NCBI RefSeq assembly: GCF_045310525.1
Contig: NZ_JBJHZY010000001.1
Span: forward strand, 1,426,001-1,490,000
Origin: Clostridium_AT radicumherbarum
Lineage (GTDB): Bacteria; Bacillota; Clostridia; Clostridiales; Clostridiaceae
Direction of reading: 5' to 3'
DNA length: 64,000 bases
The first letter of the stretch is position 1; every line of letters starts with the position of its first letter. Shown here in pieces: positions 53,129-62,098 of the stretch. The position numbers and the translations under genes were made by a program. The notes under the pieces are model-generated. The model worked only from the letters and a program-made list of their open reading frames with translations, had not been told where the DNA came from and did no database searches.

Positions 53129-54193
53129 ATGAAAGATAAGAGTGCAAAGATGCAATTAGTTAAGAAACTTATTGATAAAGGCAAGAAATCCGGCACTTTA
53201 ACTTATAAAGAAATAATGGATGAACTTGAAGAGATCGATTTAAGCCCTGAACAGATAGAGAAAATATATGAAGTTCTTGAGTCCATGGGAATTGAAATAA
53301 TGGGAGATATGCAGGAAACCGAAGTAGCTGAAGAAGAACTTGATTTGTCAGTTCCAGAAGGTATAGCAATTGATGACCCTGTTAGAATGTATTTAAAGGA
53401 AATAGGTAAGGTGCCACTTCTTTCACCAGAAGAAGAAATCAGTTTAGCTAATAGAATTGAAGCTGGAGATCAGGTTGCAAAGAAGAAACTGGCTGAAGCA
53501 AATTTAAGATTAGTTGTAAGCATAGCAAAAAGATACGTTGGAAGAGGGATGCTCTTTTTAGATTTAATCCAAGAAGGTAATCTGGGACTTATAAAGGCTG
53601 TAGAGAAATTCGATTATAGAAAGGGCTTTAAATTTAGTACCTATGCTACTTGGTGGATTAGACAAGCGATAACAAGAGCTATAGCAGACCAAGCAAGAAC
53701 TATAAGAATACCAGTTCATATGGTTGAAACTATAAATAAGCTTATTAGAGTATCAAGACAATTACTTCAGGAGTTAGGCAGAGAACCCGTACCAGAAGAA
53801 GTTGCCAAGATAATGGAAATGCCTGTGGATAAAGTAAGAGAAATAATGAAAATAGCTCAAGAACCAGTATCGCTGGAAACCCCAATCGGTGAAGAAGAAG
53901 ATAGCCACCTTGGTGACTTTATCCCAGATGATGATGCACCAGCACCAGCAGAAGCTGCTGCCTTCACAATGCTTAAAGAGCAGTTAATCAATGTTTTAGA
54001 TACCTTAACACCTAGAGAAGAAAAGGTACTTCGCCTAAGATTTGGCTTAGATGATGGAAGAGCTAGAACCTTAGAGGAAGTTGGAAAAGAATTTAATGTA
54101 ACAAGAGAAAGAATTAGACAAATTGAAGCAAAGGCACTTAGAAAATTAAGACACCCAAGCAGAAGTAAAAAATTAAAGGATTACTTAGATTAA
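53129..54193 (+). CDS. sigA: RNA polymerase primary sigma factor
   Basis: 354 residues. Region 1.2 is DPVRMYLKEIGKVPLLS. Region 2 has LRLVVSIAKRYVGRGMLFLD, then FKFSTYATWWIRQAITRAI. Region 3 has PVHMVETINKLIRVSRQL. Region 4 has TLEEVGKEFNVTRERIRQIE and ends in the typical HPSRSKKLKDYLD. A shortened region 1.1 is usual in Firmicutes. The site is GAAGGAGG. A terminator closes the operon. Confidence 0.98.
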   Translation: MKDKSAKMQLVKKLIDKGKKSGTLTYKEIMDELEEIDLSPEQIEKIYEVLESMGIEIMGDMQETEVAEEELDLSVPEGIAIDDPVRMYLKEIGKVPLLSPEEEISLANRIEAGDQVAKKKLAEANLRLVVSIAKRYVGRGMLFLDLIQEGNLGLIKAVEKFDYRKGFKFSTYATWWIRQAITRAIADQARTIRIPVHMVETINKLIRVSRQLLQELGREPVPEEVAKIMEMPVDKVREIMKIAQEPVSLETPIGEEEDSHLGDFIPDDDAPAPAEAAAFTMLKEQLINVLDTLTPREEKVLRLRFGLDDGRARTLEEVGKEFNVTRERIRQIEAKALRKLRHPSRSKKLKDYLD

Positions 54194-54215
54194 GCACCTC
54201 ATAAGGGTGTTTTTT
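54194..54215 (+). terminator. Terminator after sigA
   Basis: GCACC and GGGTG pair around a short loop, followed by TTTTTT. Confidence 0.8.
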
Positions 54216-54296
54216 CTATTAAAATAATTAACATTAACTTTACTTATTTTAAATATTATATATATTATGGTATAATATTAGGAATGGGGTGATAAT

Positions 54297-55178
54297 ATGG
54301 AAATTTATAAACCATGTAAAGGTAAAGGAATATATTATATTTTAGGCTTACTCTTAATATATGTATTATTTTTTACTGCTGGTTTATTCTTAGTAAATAC
54401 TTATATTCTATTTAGCTTATTAAAAATTGCATTTGTAGTAATAACAGCCTATCTACTATACTATATTCTTCAATATACTACACTCAAATATGGAACAGAT
54501 GAGAAAAATATATATATTATTAATTTCATAAAGACTATTAAAATACCTTACGAAGAAATTGACTACTATAAGGTTGAAGAAGGCAATATTAATGGGGTTA
54601 AACTAAGCGGCATCAGTAATAATAACTTTGCTTTAGGAAAGTCTGTGATAAAAAAAATAGGGACAACAAATATGTATGTAACTTCAAATAAGAATATTAT
54701 ATATTTAAAAGTGAATGAAAAAAATTATGCTATTACTCCAATGGATTTCAAAAACTTTAAAGCTGTATTAGAAAAAAATAATGAAGTGGAAAGTGATTGG
54801 ACTCGTGATGAAGAAAAACATATTAGTCTCCATAAGGATAGAGGCTTTATGGTTCCTCTAATACTCTCAAGTATTATTATTTTCGTTTTAACTTTAAATC
54901 CCTTTATTTTGTATTTGACAAACAAGCTTCCAAGCAGTATGCCTCTAAATTTTGATTCCTCATTTTTACCTGTAGATAAGGGAACTGGCAAACAATTTGC
55001 CTTCAATCAAATGATATATGGTGTACTTAATATGGCTATACTGTTTTGCATGTATTATGCCTCACATTTCTACGCAAAATATGATAAAAAATCTGCTAAG
55101 AAATATATGTATATTTCTTTACTAATAGCAGCAGCATTTTTAATCATTCAAATTAGAATACTTCTTACATTTAGATAA
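54297..55178 (+). CDS. Membrane protein with PH-like domain and DUF1648-like segment
   Basis: 293 residues. Two helices (~13-35 and 38-58) precede a PH-like domain (~60-165, with ICTIKIPYEEIDYYKVEE-like pattern read as IKTIKIPYEEIDYYKVEE). Three further helices are at ~182-206, 236-257 and 268-288. Between them, LPSSMPLNFDSSF resembles the conserved DUF1648 motif. No function is known. The site is GGAATGGGGTG. It sits alone between the sigA terminator and the trmK leader. Confidence 0.7.
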   Translation: MEIYKPCKGKGIYYILGLLLIYVLFFTAGLFLVNTYILFSLLKIAFVVITAYLLYYILQYTTLKYGTDEKNIYIINFIKTIKIPYEEIDYYKVEEGNINGVKLSGISNNNFALGKSVIKKIGTTNMYVTSNKNIIYLKVNEKNYAITPMDFKNFKAVLEKNNEVESDWTRDEEKHISLHKDRGFMVPLILSSIIIFVLTLNPFILYLTNKLPSSMPLNFDSSFLPVDKGTGKQFAFNQMIYGVLNMAILFCMYYASHFYAKYDKKSAKKYMYISLLIAAAFLIIQIRILLTFR

Positions 55179-55187
55179 AAATAGGAG

Positions 55188-55251
55188 GCTAAAGTCCTAA
55201 ATGGACTTTAGCGAGTGGTTTGCGAATGGGAATGAGCGTTTTAAACCACTC
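55188..55251 (+). promoter_or_regulatory. Tandem hairpin leader upstream of trmK
   Basis: GCTAAAGTCC/GGACTTTAGC (55188-55212) is followed immediately by GAGTGGTTT/AAACCACTC (55213-55251). The stems abut with no spacer and end 24 bases before the trmK ATG. No T run follows, so they are not a normal terminator. A structured mRNA leader or an inserted palindromic element are both possible. Confidence 0.6.
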
Positions 55252-55275
55252 AGTGTTTCGACGATAGGAGAAAAT

Positions 55276-55968
55276 ATGGAACTAAGCTTAAGACTTTTAA
55301 AAATTGCATCTATGGTGGAGCCATGTGAGTGTTTAGTTGATATAGGTACGGATCATGCCTATATTCCTATATGGCTTATAAAAAATGGAATATGCAAAAG
55401 AGCAGTAGCCTCGGATATAAATGAAGGACCCATAAAAAAGGCAGAAAAAAATATCACTGAGGAAGGCTTGACTGAGAAAATACAATGCCGCTTAGGAGCA
55501 GGCCTTAACACTATAAAGCCCTATGAAGCAGAAACAGCTGTAATAGCCGGTATGGGCGGAAATCTAATTAGAGACATTATTAATAATGATATTGAAGTAT
55601 TTAAAAGCTTAAGTTGCTGCATAGCACAACCTGTACAAAACCCTGAAGTTTTCAGGCAGTATATATATAATATTGGATTTACAATTATTGATGAAGAGCT
55701 TGTTTTTGAGGATAACAAATTTTATGAAATAATTAAATTGAAATTTGATAAAGCTAAGGAGATTGTAGAGCCAATTTATTATGAAGTAGGTAAAAAACTC
55801 GTTGATAAAAGGCATTACCTACTTAAAGATTTTATCAATTATAAATTAGATAAATATAATTCAATTAATAATAGATTAATAGATAACAGTGTGAATTCTC
55901 AAATTAGGAAAGCAGAAGTTATAAATAAAATAAATGACTTGAAGGGACTGCTTGATTTATGCCGCTAA
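55276..55968 (+). CDS. trmK: tRNA (adenine-22-N1)-methyltransferase
   Basis: 230 residues from ATG 55276, preceded by TAGGAGAAAAT; an upstream in-frame ATG at 55201 lies inside the hairpin leader and is unlikely. The Rossmann motif I is CLVDIGTDHAYIPIWLIKNG, motif IV is AVIAGMGGNLIRDII. The gene overlaps nif3 by ten bases. The sigA-trmK-nif3 order is conserved in Firmicutes. Confidence 0.94.
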   Translation: MELSLRLLKIASMVEPCECLVDIGTDHAYIPIWLIKNGICKRAVASDINEGPIKKAEKNITEEGLTEKIQCRLGAGLNTIKPYEAETAVIAGMGGNLIRDIINNDIEVFKSLSCCIAQPVQNPEVFRQYIYNIGFTIIDEELVFEDNKFYEIIKLKFDKAKEIVEPIYYEVGKKLVDKRHYLLKDFINYKLDKYNSINNRLIDNSVNSQIRKAEVINKINDLKGLLDLCR

Positions 55969-56771
55969 AAGTGAAGGATTTAAGAAACTTAATGGAAAAT
56001 TTAGCACCTGCAAATTTAAAAGAAGACTATGACAATGTAGGGCTTATGGTAGGAAGCCTTGAAAATGAGGTTTCTAACATACTAGTTGCTCTAGATTGTA
56101 CACTTAAGGTAATAAAAGAAGCTAAAGAAAAAAACTGTAATTTTATATTAACTCATCATCCACTTCTTTTTATAAAACCAAGGTCGGTTACCGATGAAAC
56201 ACTTATTGGAAAGAAAATTTTGGAACTTATAAGAAATGATATAGCACTGTACTCAGCTCATACTAATTTAGATTCAGTTTATAATGGCTTAAATGATATG
56301 CTAATGAAACTTTTAGGCTTTGAAGGCTATTCTATTATGGAAGTAAACAAGATAAACAGTTCTTCAGAAAAAGACGGTATAGGAAGACTTGCAGTACTGC
56401 CTTCCCCCTTAACTTTAATAGAGATCTGCAATATTGTAAAAGATAAATTAAAAGTTAGTAGTTTAAGATATGTGGGAGAGGACTCTAAGGTAATTAGAAA
56501 GATAGCAGTTGTCAACGGCAGCGGTGAGGACTACTATGAGGCTGCTTTTAGACTTGGAGCAGATTTAATAATAACAGGTGATACCAAATATCATAACACC
56601 AGCGACTTTAGTGAAATGGGCATGGCAATTATTGATGCAGGGCACTTTGAAAGCGAATGGCCAGCTATGAGGATATTTGCTGATAATCTTAGAGATGAGC
56701 TTGAAGCTTTAAATTATACTAATAGTGTTATTATTTCAGAAGCTAGTATGCCAATTTATAAATACCTTTAA
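55959..56771 (+). CDS. Nif3-like dinuclear metal centre protein
   Basis: 270 residues, the short form without a middle PII-like insert. Metal-site residues occur in THHPLLF, SAHTNLDSV and, in the C-terminal half, DAGHFESEW. It carries NLKEDYDNVGLMVGSLE at the N-terminus. The family forms toroidal hexamers; the biochemical role is not settled (GTP cyclohydrolase-like annotation is not supported). It starts inside trmK. Confidence 0.93.
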   Translation: MPLKVKDLRNLMENLAPANLKEDYDNVGLMVGSLENEVSNILVALDCTLKVIKEAKEKNCNFILTHHPLLFIKPRSVTDETLIGKKILELIRNDIALYSAHTNLDSVYNGLNDMLMKLLGFEGYSIMEVNKINSSSEKDGIGRLAVLPSPLTLIEICNIVKDKLKVSSLRYVGEDSKVIRKIAVVNGSGEDYYEAAFRLGADLIITGDTKYHNTSDFSEMGMAIIDAGHFESEWPAMRIFADNLRDELEALNYTNSVIISEASMPIYKYL

Positions 56772-56854
56772 TTTTGAAAATAAACATTTTTTATAAATAT
56801 AAGTAAAACAAAAGTAAATTATATTTTAATATCTTAAATGGAAATAAAATTTAT

Positions 56855-56883
56855 TTGATAAAATTGAAATACTATGATATTAT
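56855..56883 (+). promoter_or_regulatory. Promoter of the RNase P RNA gene
   Basis: TTGATA (56855-56860) and TATTAT (56878-56883) with a 17-base spacer, placed seven bases before the RNA 5' end. Confidence 0.75.
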
Positions 56884-56890
56884 ATATTTC

Positions 56891-57272
56891 GTTGAGTAAG
56901 CCAGACGGTCGCTGCCTAATTGCCATTATGGCTTTTTAGGGAGAGGAAAGTCCGAGCTCCACAGGGCAGGGTGCTGGGTAACCCCCAGTGAAGGTGACTT
57001 TAAGGAAAGTGCAACAGAGATATACCGCCATGTTTAAGATTTCTTAAGCGTGGTAAGGGTGGAAAGGCGAGGTAAGAGCTCACCAGCGCATTGGCGACTT
57101 TGCGGCTATGTAAACCCCACTTGGAGCAAGACCAAATAGGAAGGCAGAATCCTTAAATGGATTAAGAGGTTGCCCGCTTCGCCTTCGGGTGTGTCGCTTG
57201 AGCCTGCTTGGTAACAACAGGCCTAGATAGATGACTGTCAAATACAGAACTCGGCTTATAGACTTAGTCAAC
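56891..57272 (+). ncRNA. rnpB: RNase P RNA
   Basis: Catalytic RNA that matures tRNA 5' ends. The conserved blocks GAGGAAAGTCCGAGCTCC (CR-I) and AAACCCCAC-like sequence near 57113 are present, along with ACAGAGATATACCGCC and the 3' part GATAGATGACTGTC followed by ACAGAACTCGGCTTATAG. The ends GTTGAGTAAG and CTTAGTCAAC pair as P1, fixing the boundaries. The length of about 382 nt and layout are normal. It has its own promoter and terminator. Confidence 0.97.
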
Positions 57273-57276
57273 ACCA

Positions 57277-57308
57277 AAACACTAGCTTTTGTTTAGTGTT
57301 TTTTTTAT
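57277..57308 (+). terminator. Terminator of rnpB
   Basis: AAAACACTA and TAGTGTTTT form the stem, followed by eight or more T. Confidence 0.92.
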
Positions 57309-57511
57309 TTTTTGAAAAAGATTTAGTATATTAGCTAAATGTACTTGGATTTTGTTTACACTATGTTCAAAAAGTTATTAACTTAAATCTTCTCTAAGAA
57401 AAGTAATTGTGAAATCTATTACATGACGTTTTTTAAGCTTTTTTTGATAAAAATACAAAGGATAATAACGTTGTTAATGTATATATATGGATATATTATA
57501 TTAATATAAAG

Positions 57512-57560
57512 TTAACTGAAGCAGAATACTCAGTATCACTGGGAATTCTGCTTTAGTTAA
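57512..57560 (+). promoter_or_regulatory. Long hairpin in the kdp leader (attenuator or terminator)
   Basis: TTAACTGAAGCAGAA pairs with TTCTGCTTTAGTTAA, and the interior adds CTCAGT/ACTGGG, giving an almost continuous stem of over 20 bp, then TTTT. It could be a transcription attenuator of kdp or the end of an upstream small transcript. Confidence 0.65.
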
Positions 57561-57628
57561 TTTTAAGAGTAAAAAAGATTGTATGAGTCATAATAACATT
57601 AGAACATAAATTTGAGTAATTTGGGGGC

Positions 57629-57649
57629 TAAATGATTAATAATCATTTA
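57629..57649 (+). promoter_or_regulatory. Inverted repeat, candidate operator before kdpF
   Basis: TAAATGATTA and TAATCATTTA are separated by one base, 32 bases before the kdpF start. The size fits a dimeric regulator site such as KdpE, but the regulator is not encoded in this window. Confidence 0.5.
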
Positions 57650-57681
57650 TTACAGAATAGGAATACAGGAGGGAAAGTACC

Positions 57682-57759
57682 ATGATTTTTTTAAGTATTA
57701 TTTTTTTCGTGGTTATAATTTATTTATTCTATGCTCTGATAGAGCCAGAAAAATTTTAA
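57682..57759 (+). CDS. kdpF: Potassium-transporting ATPase subunit KdpF
   Basis: 25 residues, one membrane helix: MIFLSIIFFVVIIY then LFYALIEPEKF. The final YALI-x-PEKF pattern is the KdpF signature. KdpF is a lipid-like stabiliser of the KdpABC pump. The gene has the site CAGGAGGG nine bases upstream and precedes kdpA by 30 bases. It is easily missed because of its size. Confidence 0.9.
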   Translation: MIFLSIIFFVVIIYLFYALIEPEKF

Positions 57760-57789
57760 TTAATTAAGGTAATTTTAGGAGGACTTTTT

Positions 57790-59469
57790 ATGTCTTATTT
57801 AGAACTCACAATAATTGTTTTTATTATAATTTTAATAACTAAACCACTTGGAATCTATTTATATAAAATTGCAAACTATAAGAATTTATCAGAAGGTAGC
57901 TTCTTTAATTCTATTGATAATTTTATTTACAAATTAATTGGTGTAGACAAAACTCAGGGAATGACTTGGAGAGAATATTCTAAGGCTTTTCTTATAACAA
58001 ATTTACTAATGATTTTTGTATCCTTCATAATTTTAATTGCTCAAGCAATTTTACCTTATAACCCAACAGCTGCAAAGGGAATGAGTTTATCATTAGCTTT
58101 TAATACAGCAATTAGCTTTATGACTAACACAAACCTACAGCATTACGCAGGAGAAAATGGGATAACATTTCTTTCACAGATGATTGTTGTTGTGTTCTTA
58201 ATGTTCACTTCAGCTGCTTCTGGAATTGCAAGTGCATTTGCCATAATGAGAGGGATAGCTCAGAAGAGAGAGGATCTTGGAAACTTTTATGTGGATTTCA
58301 CAAGAATTATAACCAGGTTGCTTCTTCCTTTTTCAATTATAATAACCTTGATATTGGTATCCCAAGGTGTTCCTCAAACTTTAGGCGGTACTCAAATAGC
58401 TAAAAATTTGCAAGGTGGAATTCAGTCCATTATTACAGGACCTATTGCAGTTCTTGAGTCAATAAAGCATATTGGTACAAATGGAGGAGGTTTTTTTGGA
58501 GCTAATTCAGCACATCCCTTTGAAAACCCAAGCCAAGTAACCAATATTATTGAAATGCTGTCTATGATGATGATACCTGCTGCTCTAATTTATACTTTTG
58601 GACTTATGGTAGGAAGTAAAAAACACTCAAGAGTGCTTTATATATCATTGATGATTGTTTTTATTAGTATAACATCCCTGGGAATATATTCTGAGGTTCA
58701 TGGTGGAAAGCCATATACAACAATAGGTATAAATAATTCATTAGGCAATATGGAAGGAAAAGAAACTCGTTTTGGAGCTTCAGATTCTGCTATTTTTGCA
58801 GGCATCACGACAGCCTTTACAACAGGCTCAGTAAATTCCATGCATGATTCCTACACTCCTTTAGGCGGAGGAGTTCCACTAACCTTTATGATGCTGAACA
58901 CTATCTTTGGTGGTGATGGTGCTGGAATTGAGAATATAATTCTTTATGCAATACTAACTGTTTTCATAACGGGGCTAATGGTTGGAAGAACACCAGAGTA
59001 TTTAGGAAACAAAATTGAAACTAAGGAAATTAAGCTTGCAGCTCTAGCTATACTAGTACATCCTTTGCTAATATTATTTGCTTCAGCCATTACTATAGTT
59101 TCAGGGCTAGCTGGTGCACATATTACAAATCCAGGATTCCATGGACTTACTCAAATGATTTATGAATTTACTTCTGCTGCGGCAAATAACGGTTCAGAAT
59201 TTGCTGGTTTTGCTGGAAATACAACTTATATGAATACTTTAACTGGAATATTAATGTTCTTAGGGAGATATTTAACTATAATAATGCTTATGGCAATAGC
59301 TGGTTCTATGTCTAAAAAAACTAAGCTTGAACCATCACCAGGAACCTTTAAAACAGATAATGCTCTATTTGGAGTTCTTTTCATTGGAATAATTGTGATA
59401 GTTGGTGCTTTAACATTTTTCCCAGCATTGATACTAGGACCAATATCAGAATTTTTAAGTTTGGTCTAA
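57790..59469 (+). CDS. kdpA: Potassium-transporting ATPase, channel subunit KdpA
   Basis: 559 residues, about ten membrane helices. Selectivity-filter loops are recognisable as FMTNTNLQHYAGE, GTNGGGFFGANSAHPFENP, TTAFTTGSVNSMHDSYTPLG and TSAAANNGSEFAGF. KdpA selects and passes potassium, sharing ancestry with K+ channels and Trk-type proteins. It begins after AGGAGG and is 15 bases from kdpB. Confidence 0.98.
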   Translation: MSYLELTIIVFIIILITKPLGIYLYKIANYKNLSEGSFFNSIDNFIYKLIGVDKTQGMTWREYSKAFLITNLLMIFVSFIILIAQAILPYNPTAAKGMSLSLAFNTAISFMTNTNLQHYAGENGITFLSQMIVVVFLMFTSAASGIASAFAIMRGIAQKREDLGNFYVDFTRIITRLLLPFSIIITLILVSQGVPQTLGGTQIAKNLQGGIQSIITGPIAVLESIKHIGTNGGGFFGANSAHPFENPSQVTNIIEMLSMMMIPAALIYTFGLMVGSKKHSRVLYISLMIVFISITSLGIYSEVHGGKPYTTIGINNSLGNMEGKETRFGASDSAIFAGITTAFTTGSVNSMHDSYTPLGGGVPLTFMMLNTIFGGDGAGIENIILYAILTVFITGLMVGRTPEYLGNKIETKEIKLAALAILVHPLLILFASAITIVSGLAGAHITNPGFHGLTQMIYEFTSAAANNGSEFAGFAGNTTYMNTLTGILMFLGRYLTIIMLMAIAGSMSKKTKLEPSPGTFKTDNALFGVLFIGIIVIVGALTFFPALILGPISEFLSLV

Positions 59470-59484
59470 GGAGGGGTGGAGTAA

Positions 59485-61494
59485 ATGAATAGAGATATAA
59501 TAAAAAGCGCAGTAATTAATTCTTTTAAAAAATTAAATCCTAAAACTATGGTTAGAAACCCAATAATGTTTATAGTTGAATTAGGAGCAATACTTACACT
59601 GCTTGTAACTATTTTACCAAACTTATTTAAATCATCCCAAAGCTTTGGGTATAACTTAACAATAACTATAGTACTTTTTATTACTGTATTATTTGCAAAC
59701 TTTGCAGAGTCTATTGCAGAAGGGAGAGGTAAAGCGCAGGCTGATACTTTAAAGAAAACTAAAAAAGATACTCAGGCAAGGCTTATCGACCAAAATGGAA
59801 ATGTAAAAATGATAAGTTCTTCTGAGCTTGCAAAAGGTGATATAGTTGAGGTTTTAGCAGGAGAAGTAATACCTAGTGATGGGGAAATAATTGAAGGTAT
59901 TGCATCAGTAGATGAGTCTGCTATCACAGGCGAATCAGCTCCTGTTATTAAGGAAGCAGGGGGAGACTTTAGTTCGGTTACGGGAGGAACAAAGGTTATA
60001 AGTAATTCTTTAAAAATTAAAATAACAGTTGGTGCTGGTGAATCCTTTCTTGATAAGATGATTAGCTTAGTTGAAGGAGCAGCGAGACTAAAAACTCCTA
60101 ATGAATTGGCACTAAGTACACTTTTAATAAGCTTAACCATTATTTTTGTTGTAGTTGTTTGGACTCTTATACCTATAGCAAAGTTTGTGAATATAAATAT
60201 TGATATTGCTACACTTATAGCACTTTTGGTTTGCTTAATACCAACTACAATTGGAGGACTTTTATCAGCTATTGGTATTGCGGGTATGGATAGAGTAACT
60301 AAGTTTAATGTCATTGCTATGTCTGGTCGTGCAGTTGAAGTAACAGGTGATATTAATTCAATGCTTTTAGATAAAACTGGAACTATTACATTTGGTAACA
60401 GAATGGCAGATGAATTTGTGCCTGTAGGAGGCCATACTCAAGAGGAAGTAACCTATTATGCACTTTTATCTTCCTTAAAAGATAGCACTCCAGAAGGACG
60501 TTCTGTGGTGGAGCTTTCGCATAAGCTTGGAGTAAAGGCAGAACAGGGAATAGAAGAAGGTGCGGAGATAATTGAATTTACTGCTGAGACTAGAATGAGT
60601 GGTATGAATTTTAAAAATGGCTTAGCAGTTAGAAAAGGAGCAGCAGCCGCAGTTATTGATTATGTAAAAGCCAATAATGGAAAAATTCCAGATGATTTAA
60701 ACAGCGAAGTTGAAAGAATTTCAAAATTAGGTGGAACTCCATTAGTAGTAGTTAAAGAAAATGAAATTATGGGCGTTATTTATCTTAAGGATATAATTAA
60801 GCCAGGAATGCAGGATAGATTTAATCAGTTAAGAGCTATGGGAATAAAAACAATAATGGTAACAGGAGATAATCCTCTTACAGCTCAAACTATTGCAAGA
60901 GAGGCTGGAGTTGATGATTTTATAGCTCAAGCAAAACCAGAAGACAAAATATCTGAAATTAAGAAAGAGCAAGCACAAGGAAGACTTGTAGCAATGACCG
61001 GAGATGGAACAAATGATGCTCCAGCACTTGCTCAAGCTGATGTAGGGCTAGCAATGAATAGTGGAACTATGGCTGCTAAAGAAGCTGCTAATATGATAGA
61101 TTTAGATTCGGATCCAACAAAAATTATAGAAGTAGTTGAAATAGGAAAACAGCTGCTCATGACAAGAGGTGCGCTTACAACCTTTAGTATAGCTAATGAC
61201 GTAGCAAAATACTTTGCAATTCTTCCGGCTATAATGTCAGCTACACTTCCAGCCATAGGTGTGATGAACATTATGAGATTAGCATCTTCAAATAGCGCTA
61301 TACTTTCTGCATTAATCTTTAATGCTGTTATTATACCAGCTTTAATACCTATAGCTATGAAGGGAATAAAATATAAACCAGCTTCAGCAAACAGGATATT
61401 AGCAAAGAATGTGTTTATATATGGAATCGGTGGAATAATAGCACCATTTGTTGGAATTAAGTTAATAGATATGATTGTACATTTATTTGTGTAA
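59485..61494 (+). CDS. kdpB: Potassium-transporting ATPase, catalytic subunit KdpB
   Basis: 669 residues, a P-type ATPase. The phosphorylation site is SMLLDKTGTITFGN; the actuator motif is SAITGESAPVIKEAGG, whose Ser is the inhibitory phosphorylation site in E. coli KdpB. The P domain has MVTGDNPLTAQTIAREAG and VAMTGDGTNDAPALAQADVG. It uses ATP to drive uptake through KdpA at micromolar potassium. The site is AAGGAGGGG. Confidence 0.98.
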   Translation: MNRDIIKSAVINSFKKLNPKTMVRNPIMFIVELGAILTLLVTILPNLFKSSQSFGYNLTITIVLFITVLFANFAESIAEGRGKAQADTLKKTKKDTQARLIDQNGNVKMISSSELAKGDIVEVLAGEVIPSDGEIIEGIASVDESAITGESAPVIKEAGGDFSSVTGGTKVISNSLKIKITVGAGESFLDKMISLVEGAARLKTPNELALSTLLISLTIIFVVVVWTLIPIAKFVNINIDIATLIALLVCLIPTTIGGLLSAIGIAGMDRVTKFNVIAMSGRAVEVTGDINSMLLDKTGTITFGNRMADEFVPVGGHTQEEVTYYALLSSLKDSTPEGRSVVELSHKLGVKAEQGIEEGAEIIEFTAETRMSGMNFKNGLAVRKGAAAAVIDYVKANNGKIPDDLNSEVERISKLGGTPLVVVKENEIMGVIYLKDIIKPGMQDRFNQLRAMGIKTIMVTGDNPLTAQTIAREAGVDDFIAQAKPEDKISEIKKEQAQGRLVAMTGDGTNDAPALAQADVGLAMNSGTMAAKEAANMIDLDSDPTKIIEVVEIGKQLLMTRGALTTFSIANDVAKYFAILPAIMSATLPAIGVMNIMRLASSNSAILSALIFNAVIIPALIPIAMKGIKYKPASANRILAKNVFIYGIGGIIAPFVGIKLIDMIVHLFV

Positions 61495-61522
61495 TTTGTA
61501 TTTATTGGAAAGAGGGATATTT

Positions 61523-62083
61523 ATGAATGACTTAAAACATGGATTAAAGCTAACTTTAATTTTTATGATAATACTAGGTATAATATATCCTTTGACTATG
61601 ACAGGAATTTCAAGTTTAATTTTTCCTGAAAAATCAAAGGGAAGCTTAGTGTATAATAATGGTGCTTTAATAGGCTCAACGCTTATTGGACAAAAATTTA
61701 CCGATAGCAAATGGTTTCAAGGAAGACCTTCTGCTGTAGATTATAATGCCTCAAGTTCAGGGGGAAGCAATCTTTCAATGTCTAATCCTGAATTTAAGAA
61801 AGAAATTGATAAAAATATACAGGATTTTTTAAGTAAGAACCCAACTGTTAAAAAAGAAGACATTCCAGCAGATATAATTACAGCATCAGCTTCTGGCTTA
61901 GATCCTGATATAACTGTAGCTTCAGCAAGACTCCAAGCTGGAAGAGTAGCAAAGGCCAATGGACTATCTCTTGAAGAGGTAAATAAAATAATAGATAATA
62001 ATATAAAAGGCAAATTTTTAGGCATCTTTGGAGAGGATACAGTTAATGTACTAACTTTAAATATGAAGTTATTAAATAAATAG
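61523..62083 (+). CDS. kdpC: Potassium-transporting ATPase, subunit KdpC
   Basis: 186 residues from ATG 61523 (GAAAGAGGG upstream), not the in-frame ATG at 61475 that lies inside kdpB. One N-terminal helix (LTLIFMIILGIIYPLTMTGI) anchors it. The periplasmic-side domain has IGQKFTDSKWFQGRPSAVDY and SGLDPDITVASARLQAGRVA. It ends 15 bases before the KdpD-like gene. Confidence 0.97.
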   Translation: MNDLKHGLKLTLIFMIILGIIYPLTMTGISSLIFPEKSKGSLVYNNGALIGSTLIGQKFTDSKWFQGRPSAVDYNASSSGGSNLSMSNPEFKKEIDKNIQDFLSKNPTVKKEDIPADIITASASGLDPDITVASARLQAGRVAKANGLSLEEVNKIIDNNIKGKFLGIFGEDTVNVLTLNMKLLNK

Positions 62084-62098
62084 ATTTGAGGTGCTGTA

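Larger units (their letters stand above)
57309..57681. other. Regulatory region upstream of the kdp operon
   Basis: About 370 bases with no gene. It contains a long hairpin (57512-57560) and a perfect 10-bp inverted repeat (57629-57649). I looked for a c-di-AMP (ydaO-type) riboswitch, expected for some potassium genes, and did not recognise its conserved motifs. Confidence 0.6.

Noticed and set aside
57309..57681. c-di-AMP (ydaO) riboswitch upstream of kdp
   Set aside because: I looked for its conserved blocks by eye and did not find them; only hairpins were seen. A covariance-model search would settle it.
59772..60314. 180-codon open frame on the minus strand opposite kdpB
   Set aside because: Shadow of kdpB; the overlapping gene is fully conserved and the frame has no site or family features.
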